From Pseudomonadales bacterium (GTDB taxonomy: Bacteria; Pseudomonadota; Gammaproteobacteria; Pseudomonadales; Litorivicinaceae): a stretch of 11,254 nt of DNA. This document shows, one piece after another, positions 7,501-11,254 of the stretch. Location: contig JAAXJV010000068.1 in assembly GCA_012269655.1 (NCBI GenBank), positions 1-11,254 of the forward strand, written 5' to 3'. Below the pieces are notes generated by a model. The model did no database searches. It worked only from the letters and a program-made list of their open reading frames with translations, and had not been told where the DNA came from. The position numbers and the translations under genes were made by a program. Every line of letters begins with the position of its first letter. Within the stretch, counting starts at the first letter, position 1.

Positions 7501-7979
7501 AGCTTCAGCCACAGCATTGGATCCACTGGTTGGCCGTTGGGCTAGGCAGTGGTCTGCGTCGCCCGGCGCCGGGTACCTGGGGTACCCTAGGCGGTGTTGT
7601 GGCCTTCCTTCCGGTGATTTATTTGCCTTTTTCAGTCGCTTGCATTTGGGTCGTGCTGGGTGCGCTGACCGGGCCCTACATCTGTGGGCGAACGGCCCAA
7701 GATCTGGGCTGTGGCGATCACGGATCTATCGTTTGGGATGAGTGGGCTGGCGTTTGGATTGCACTACTGCTCGCACCAGTCACTTTGTGGGGTTGGCTTT
7801 GCGCGTTCGCTTTATTTCGAGTATTCGATATCTGGAAGCCCTGGCCGATTCACCGTGTTGAGAAATTAAAACCGGTCGGCTTTGGCATTATGATCGACGA
7901 CCTTGTTGCTGGATTGTTTGCCGGGGTGTTGGTCTACGGTCTTGGACGTTGGATGCAAGCCAGCTTCCTGTGGTCCTGA
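7497..7979 (+). CDS. pgpA: Phosphatidylglycerophosphatase A
   Basis: PgpA is an inner-membrane, magnesium-dependent phosphatase that converts phosphatidylglycerol phosphate to phosphatidylglycerol. The 160-residue product shows the family segments GLGSGLRRPAPGTWGTL (15-31), DHGSIVWDEWAG (74-85, with Asp74 and Glu82), FRVFDIWKPWPI (107-118, with Asp111) and GFGIMIDDLVAG (128-139, with Asp134 and Asp135). Hydrophobic segments at about 33-58, 84-108 and 135-153 fit an integral membrane protein. The start ATG 7497 overlaps the nusB TGA. There is no strong ribosome site, so expression probably depends on coupling. Early in the gene, GGGTACC-TGG-GGTACCC (7571-7587) is a perfect inverted repeat that codes for the conserved GTWGTL region. 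Confidence 0.94.
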   Translation: MKLQPQHWIHWLAVGLGSGLRRPAPGTWGTLGGVVAFLPVIYLPFSVACIWVVLGALTGPYICGRTAQDLGCGDHGSIVWDEWAGVWIALLLAPVTLWGWLCAFALFRVFDIWKPWPIHRVEKLKPVGFGIMIDDLVAGLFAGVLVYGLGRWMQASFLWS

Positions 7980-8009
7980 CCGGATAATTCTCTCTGAGTA
8001 GGGTCGCTT

Positions 8010-8426
8010 ATGGCCCGCGTCTTTGCATTCGTTTTTTTCTATTTTTGTGAGGTGTTGGTATCGGCCTCACCCTTGCTGGTGTCTGGCGAAATCGCGGGCC
8101 ACCCCGTGGTTTGGCTGGTCGATACGGGGGCCTCGGAGCCAGTTTTAAGCCGCCAAATGGCGATCCGCTTGGGACTGGAAATCCAGGCTTCAACGGATCA
8201 AGTGGCACATTCAACCGGTATCAGCACCGTAGCTCGAGCTTGGCTTCGGGGCGCTGTGATCGATCAACATCAACTCCCAGATTTATCCGCGATCGTGATG
8301 CCGGGCGAGCATCCTAAACATCCTCTGATGGGGCTCAGTGCCCTTCGTTATTTTACTTTGACGCTAGATCAGGGGCAGATGACACTGGAACCCGCGCGAT
8401 CCAGTGGTATCATTCGCCAGCCTTAA
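8010..8426 (+). CDS. Exported retropepsin-like aspartic protease (clan AA)
   Basis: The 138-residue product has a hydrophobic N-terminus (4-17) that looks like a signal peptide with a possible cleavage after VSA (residue 19), although Glu14 and the single Arg at residue 3 make it an imperfect one. The rest fits a single-domain retropepsin fold. [15 protein letters not shown] (33-47) contains the catalytic DTGA(S) motif (Asp38), and [12 protein letters not shown] (104-115) resembles the second hydrophobic-hydrophobic-Gly motif that closes the fold. Such proteases work as homodimers. Substrate and role are unknown; if exported, it would act in the periplasm. ATG 8010 has AGGG at 8000-8003 as its ribosome site and is 30 nt after pgpA, the longest gap in this gene run. 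A GATAAT at 7983-7988 might be a weak internal -10, but no -35 is seen. Confidence 0.72.
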   Translation: MARVFAFVFFYFCEVLVSASPLLVSGEIAGHPVVWLVDTGASEPVLSRQMAIRLGLEIQASTDQVAHSTGISTVARAWLRGAVIDQHQLPDLSAIVMPGEHPKHPLMGLSALRYFTLTLDQGQMTLEPARSSGIIRQP

Positions 8427-8431
8427 TTTTG

Positions 8432-9040
8432 ATGGATCTTTGCGTGATCGAATACATCGAGTCCTGTGACCTCCCGACGCGTTTTGCCACGTTTCGCCTG
8501 CACGGTTTCTGTGAAACCGGGCCCGAGGGTCAGCGCAAAGAACATGTCGTGCTCACGTTGGGCGAATTTGACGCGCAATCGCCTGTGTTGGCTCGGGTGC
8601 ATAGTGAATGCCTAACCGGAGACGGTTTATTTAGTTTGCGCTGTGATTGCGGTCCGCAGCTTGAGGCGGCCATGCAGATCATTGCCGAAGCGGGTCAGGG
8701 AGCCTTGTTCTACCTGCGCCAAGAAGGGCGCGGGATTGGTCTAATGAACAAAGTGCGGGCGTACCATCTGCAAGATCAGGGTGCCGACACGGTCGAGGCG
8801 AACGAAGCACTAGGATTTGGTGCCGATCAGCGTAACTATGAAATCCTAGCGCCGATGGCTCAGCAGTTGGGCATTCATAAAGTACGTCTGATGACCAACA
8901 ATCCACGCAAGGTTCAAGCGCTAGATGGCATGGGCATCGAGGTAGTAGAGCGTGTGCCTTTGCGTCGTGGAGAAAATCGCCACAATCAGAAATACCTACA
9001 GGCCAAAGGCGAACGCCTAGGCCATCTTTTTGATCAGTAG
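8432..9040 (+). CDS. ribA: GTP cyclohydrolase II
   Basis: RibA opens GTP and releases formate and pyrophosphate, the first committed step of the purine-derived branch of riboflavin synthesis. The product is complete: [20 protein letters not shown] holds the zinc ligands Cys60, Cys71 and Cys73, followed by [47 protein letters not shown] and the C-terminal GHLF. This intact enzyme complements the degenerate second half of RibBA. The start is uncertain: ATG 8432 (202 residues, used here) has no ribosome site, TTG 8429 is unlikely, and GTG 8444 (198 residues) has a GGA 7 nt upstream and a length closer to Pseudomonas RibA. The gene is 5 nt after the protease gene. Its last 24 nt overlap the end of dxs on the other strand, and no terminator is visible. 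Confidence 0.93.
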   Translation: MDLCVIEYIESCDLPTRFATFRLHGFCETGPEGQRKEHVVLTLGEFDAQSPVLARVHSECLTGDGLFSLRCDCGPQLEAAMQIIAEAGQGALFYLRQEGRGIGLMNKVRAYHLQDQGADTVEANEALGFGADQRNYEILAPMAQQLGIHKVRLMTNNPRKVQALDGMGIEVVERVPLRRGENRHNQKYLQAKGERLGHLFDQ

Positions 9041-10909
9041 TCCAAAGCGTTCCTGAATGCGGGTTTCTATACCTGCGGCGTCCAAACCGATTTGCGCGTA
9101 CATTTCGCTGGGCTTCGCGCCTTCGATGTACTGATCGGGAATGCCCAGATTTAATACAGGTATTTCCAGACCTTGTTCGGCCAGACATTCGAGTACCGCA
9201 CTGCCTGCGCCGCCTTGGATGGCATGATCTTCCAATGTAACCAACGCGGCATGTGACGCTGATGCTTGGGCGATAACCTGTGTGTCGATCGGTTTGACCC
9301 AGCGCATATCAATGACCGTCAGATCTAGTTTCTCAGCCACTTCGGTGGCGGCTGCAACATGAGGACCAAAGTTCAGGATCGCGATGCCGTGGCCTTGACG
9401 AAGCTCACGGGCCTGCCCAATTTCTACCGACCCTAAATCCGTTGCGGGGAGGTTGCCGATGCCTGCGCCTCGGGGATAACGAACGGCACTAGGGCCTTCG
9501 TATTGATAAGCGGTCTGAAGCAGCAGTCGTGCTTCGGCTTCGTCACTGGGGGTCGCGATGATCATTTGCGGTAGGCATCGCAAATAGGCGATGTCATAGG
9601 CGCCGGCATGCGTTGGGCCGTCCTCGCCCACCAGTCCAGCGCGATCGATAGCGAAGGTCACATCCAGATCTTGAATCGCAACGTCATGAACTAGCTGATC
9701 ATAACCCCGCTGCAAAAAGGTTGAGTAAATCGCCACAACCGGTTTGAGTCCCTCGCAGGCGTAACCTGCAGCCAAGGTCACCGCGTGTTGCTCGCAAATC
9801 GCAACATCTTGATAGCGCTTGGGGTAGCTTTGACTGAACTGCACCAGGTCTGAGCCTTCTCGCATCGCGGGCGTAATGCCGACGACACGGTCGTCAACGG
9901 CCGCAAGGTCGCACATCCATTGGCCAAAAATGTTGCTAAAGGTCTTGGGTTTGGCCACGGGCGTATCGGTTTTGGCCGAAATCTTGGTGATGGCGTGAAA
10001 TTTGATCGGATCGTCCTCGGCCGGAGCAAATCCACACCCTTTTTGCGTAACGACGTGCAGGAAATTGGGCCCGGGACGGTTGGCACGGGTGTCAATGGCG
10101 TTTAGCAGTTGGTTGATGTCATGACCATCGATCGGTCCAATGTAGTTCCAACCCATGGCCTCAAACAGCGATGCGGGTGATACCATGGCCTTAACCTGCT
10201 CTTCGGTTTTGCGCACAAATTCAGCAGCCGGTGGGACCTTGTCCAGCAACTTACGGGCATCGTCTCGCATCCGTGTGTAGGCTTTGCTGGCCAATAGCTG
10301 CGCCAGATAATTGGAAAGGCCGCCAACACTGTCGCTGATCGACATGTCGTTGTCGTTCAATACCACCAGCATATTGGCTCGGTTCGCGCCGCCATGGGCC
10401 AGGGCTTCAAATGCCATGCCGGCGGTTAAAGCGCCATCGCCAATCACCGACACGACGCGCCGTGGGTCTTTCTTTAGCCCCGCAGCCATCGCCATACCGA
10501 TGCCTGCGCTGATGCTGGTTGAAGAATGACCCACGCCAAAGGTGTCGTACTCACTTTCGTGTCGGGCGGGAAAGGCAGCCAAGCCGTCTTTTTGTCGGAT
10601 GCTCGGCATGCGTTCGCGCCGCTCGGTCAAGATCTTGTGCGGGTAGGCTTGATGGCCCACGTCCCACAGTAACCGGTCTTCCGGTGTATCGAGCAGATAA
10701 TGCAGGGCAATGGTCAGTTCGACCACGCCTAATCCGGCACCAAAGTGCCCGCCAGACTGGCCGACCGAATACAACAGGTACGAGCGGAGTTCGTCGGCCA
10801 ATTGCGGTAACTGGCGTCGGGAAAGTTCGCGCAAATCCCTTGGCGAATCGATTTGGTCGAGCAGCGGCGTGGCGGGGCGATGCTCAGGGATATGGTGGTA
10901 AATGCGCAT
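9017..10909 (-). CDS. dxs: 1-deoxy-D-xylulose-5-phosphate synthase
   Basis: DXS joins pyruvate and glyceraldehyde 3-phosphate, using thiamine diphosphate, to form DXP, the entry point to MEP isoprenoid synthesis and a precursor of thiamine and pyridoxal. The 630-residue product has the normal transketolase-like layout: [14 protein letters not shown] with His55, the thiamine-diphosphate motif from GDG (157-159) to NDND (185-188), [12 protein letters not shown], the catalytic Glu373 in [13 protein letters not shown], the [14 protein letters not shown] segment, and a C-terminal domain with YPRGAGIG and IPDQYIEGA. The start at 10909 gives the usual [18 protein letters not shown]-terminus. No Shine-Dalgarno lies in the 31-nt gap after ispA; instead a possible promoter ends 6 nt before the ATG. 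It follows ispA on the same strand and converges on ribA. Confidence 0.96.
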   Translation of the reverse strand: MRIYHHIPEHRPATPLLDQIDSPRDLRELSRRQLPQLADELRSYLLYSVGQSGGHFGAGLGVVELTIALHYLLDTPEDRLLWDVGHQAYPHKILTERRERMPSIRQKDGLAAFPARHESEYDTFGVGHSSTSISAGIGMAMAAGLKKDPRRVVSVIGDGALTAGMAFEALAHGGANRANMLVVLNDNDMSISDSVGGLSNYLAQLLASKAYTRMRDDARKLLDKVPPAAEFVRKTEEQVKAMVSPASLFEAMGWNYIGPIDGHDINQLLNAIDTRANRPGPNFLHVVTQKGCGFAPAEDDPIKFHAITKISAKTDTPVAKPKTFSNIFGQWMCDLAAVDDRVVGITPAMREGSDLVQFSQSYPKRYQDVAICEQHAVTLAAGYACEGLKPVVAIYSTFLQRGYDQLVHDVAIQDLDVTFAIDRAGLVGEDGPTHAGAYDIAYLRCLPQMIIATPSDEAEARLLLQTAYQYEGPSAVRYPRGAGIGNLPATDLGSVEIGQARELRQGHGIAILNFGPHVAAATEVAEKLDLTVIDMRWVKPIDTQVIAQASASHAALVTLEDHAIQGGAGSAVLECLAEQGLEIPVLNLGIPDQYIEGAKPSEMYAQIGLDAAGIETRIQERFGLLIKKMA

Positions 10910-10915
10910 GCGGGG

Positions 10916-10944
10916 AGTCTAACGAATTCGCAGGCTTAGGTCAG
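10916..10944 (-). promoter_or_regulatory. Predicted sigma-70-type promoter of dxs
   Basis: On the minus strand CTGACC (10944-10939; four of six with TTGACA) and TAGACT (10921-10916; four of six with TATAAT) are separated by exactly 17 bp. The predicted start is base 10909, the A of the dxs ATG. The -35 overlaps the ispA stop codon. This would allow dxs to be transcribed as a leaderless message apart from any ispA-dxs read-through. Each hexamer alone is only a moderate match. Confidence 0.4.
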
Positions 10945-11254
10945 GCTTGTCTTTGTACTAGTTTCGACAATATTTGCTGAAGTGGGTCGGGATTGGGCAA
11001 TTGAAGTGCCGATTCCTGCGCTGCTTCGAATAATTCATCGACCAAGGACTGTGCGCCAGACAGCCCCAGCAGCTCAACATAGGTCGCTTTGTCTTGTTCG
11101 ACATCACTGCCTGCTGGCTTGCCTAGCTGCTCGGATGTCGAGGTGACATCCAAGATGTCGTCTTGAACTTGGAACGCGAGCCCCAGCGTTTCGGCGAACT
11201 CAATCAACGCGCTTAATTGAAGGCTATCGGCTTGGCCAGCCAGTCCACCGAGCT
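10941..11254 (-). CDS. ispA: Farnesyl diphosphate synthase, C-terminal part (polyprenyl synthetase family)
   Basis: The gene runs off the right edge, so only about the last 104 residues are present, open from base 11254 to the TGA at 10943-10941. IspA makes farnesyl diphosphate from dimethylallyl and isopentenyl diphosphates in the cytoplasm. The visible part contains the second aspartate-rich motif, FQVQDDILDVT (DDxxD), which binds the magnesium-diphosphate of the homoallylic substrate, followed by the conserved LGKPAGSDVEQDKATYVELLG that is typical of bacterial short-chain FPP/GPP synthases. The frame continues without a stop upstream of the TTG at 11207, so that codon is not a real start. 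dxs follows 31 nt downstream; ispA-dxs is a usual gammaproteobacterial pair, which supports IspA over octaprenyl synthases. Confidence 0.92.
   Translation of the reverse strand, partial: LGGLAGQADSLQLSALIEFAETLGLAFQVQDDILDVTSTSEQLGKPAGSDVEQDKATYVELLGLSGAQSLVDELFEAAQESALQLPNPDPLQQILSKLVQRQA

Noticed and set aside
7983..7988. GATAAT as an internal promoter for the protease and ribA
   Set aside because: The hexamer is good, but the 16-18 bp upstream positions show no -35 resemblance and there is no TGn extension, so it stays a possibility only.
9051..9076. GCGGG ... CCTGC near the ribA/dxs junction as a terminator
   Set aside because: The arms pair imperfectly and no T-tract follows on either strand.
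8679..9188. A 169-codon open frame on the - strand covering ribA and the dxs end
   Set aside because: It is antisense to the conserved RibA core and has the His/Arg/Ser/Pro-rich composition of a shadow frame, with no plausible start site.
10519..10980. A 153-codon open frame on the + strand antisense to dxs
   Set aside because: It lies almost wholly inside the well-conserved dxs gene, is Arg/Ala/Gly rich with no recognisable domain, and has no ribosome site; it is a shadow of dxs codon use.
1..11254. Mobile elements, CRISPR arrays, tRNA or rRNA genes, toxin-antitoxin or defence systems
   Set aside because: Nearly the whole window is covered by conserved housekeeping genes; no direct-repeat arrays, transposase motifs, attachment sites or RNA gene signatures were found.

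Overview
The window looks like a gammaproteobacterial chromosome segment, probably from a marine or oligotrophic relative of the Pseudomonadales/Oceanospirillales. This rests on protein character and gene order recalled from known genomes, in particular nrdR-ribD-...-ribBX-ribH-nusB-...-pgpA-...-ribA followed by a convergent ispA-dxs pair. No rRNA or other lineage marker is present, so genus and family cannot be given. Base composition is moderate and even, and I see no insertion sequence, phage gene, CRISPR array, tRNA or other sign of recent transfer.

Left edge (1-902, + strand): the last 26 codons of an amino-acid ABC permease (AapM type) and its ATPase AapP, closed by a clear intrinsic terminator at 877-902.

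Centre (939-9040, + strand): a very compact run of ten genes: rnr, rlmB, nrdR, ribD, ribBA (RibBX type), ribH, nusB, pgpA, a small exported retropepsin-like aspartic protease, and ribA. From rnr to pgpA, neighbouring genes overlap by 1-14 nt or are 2 nt apart, which suggests one translationally coupled transcript. The run mixes RNA decay and rRNA modification (rnr, rlmB), ribonucleotide reductase control (nrdR), transcription antitermination (nusB), phosphatidylglycerol synthesis (pgpA) and riboflavin synthesis. RibA and RibBA supply the two precursor branches, RibD converts the RibA product, and RibH makes the lumazine. The final enzyme, riboflavin synthase (RibE), is not here although it commonly lies between ribD and ribBA. 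ThiL, commonly between nusB and pgpA, is also absent. The GTP-cyclohydrolase-like half of RibBA has no cysteine, and a separate intact RibA compensates.

Right edge (9017-11254, - strand): dxs (DXP synthase) and the C-terminal part of ispA (farnesyl diphosphate synthase), both early isoprenoid genes. dxs is convergent with ribA and their coding ends overlap by 24 nt.

The window is mostly housekeeping. The most interesting points are: (a) rnr and dxs each have a plausible -10 element ending 6 nt before the ATG and no Shine-Dalgarno sequence, so both may be leaderless; (b) the two pathway genes missing from an otherwise conserved order; (c) the periplasmic-type protease inside the riboflavin run. 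I found no clear evidence of a wholly new biological system.
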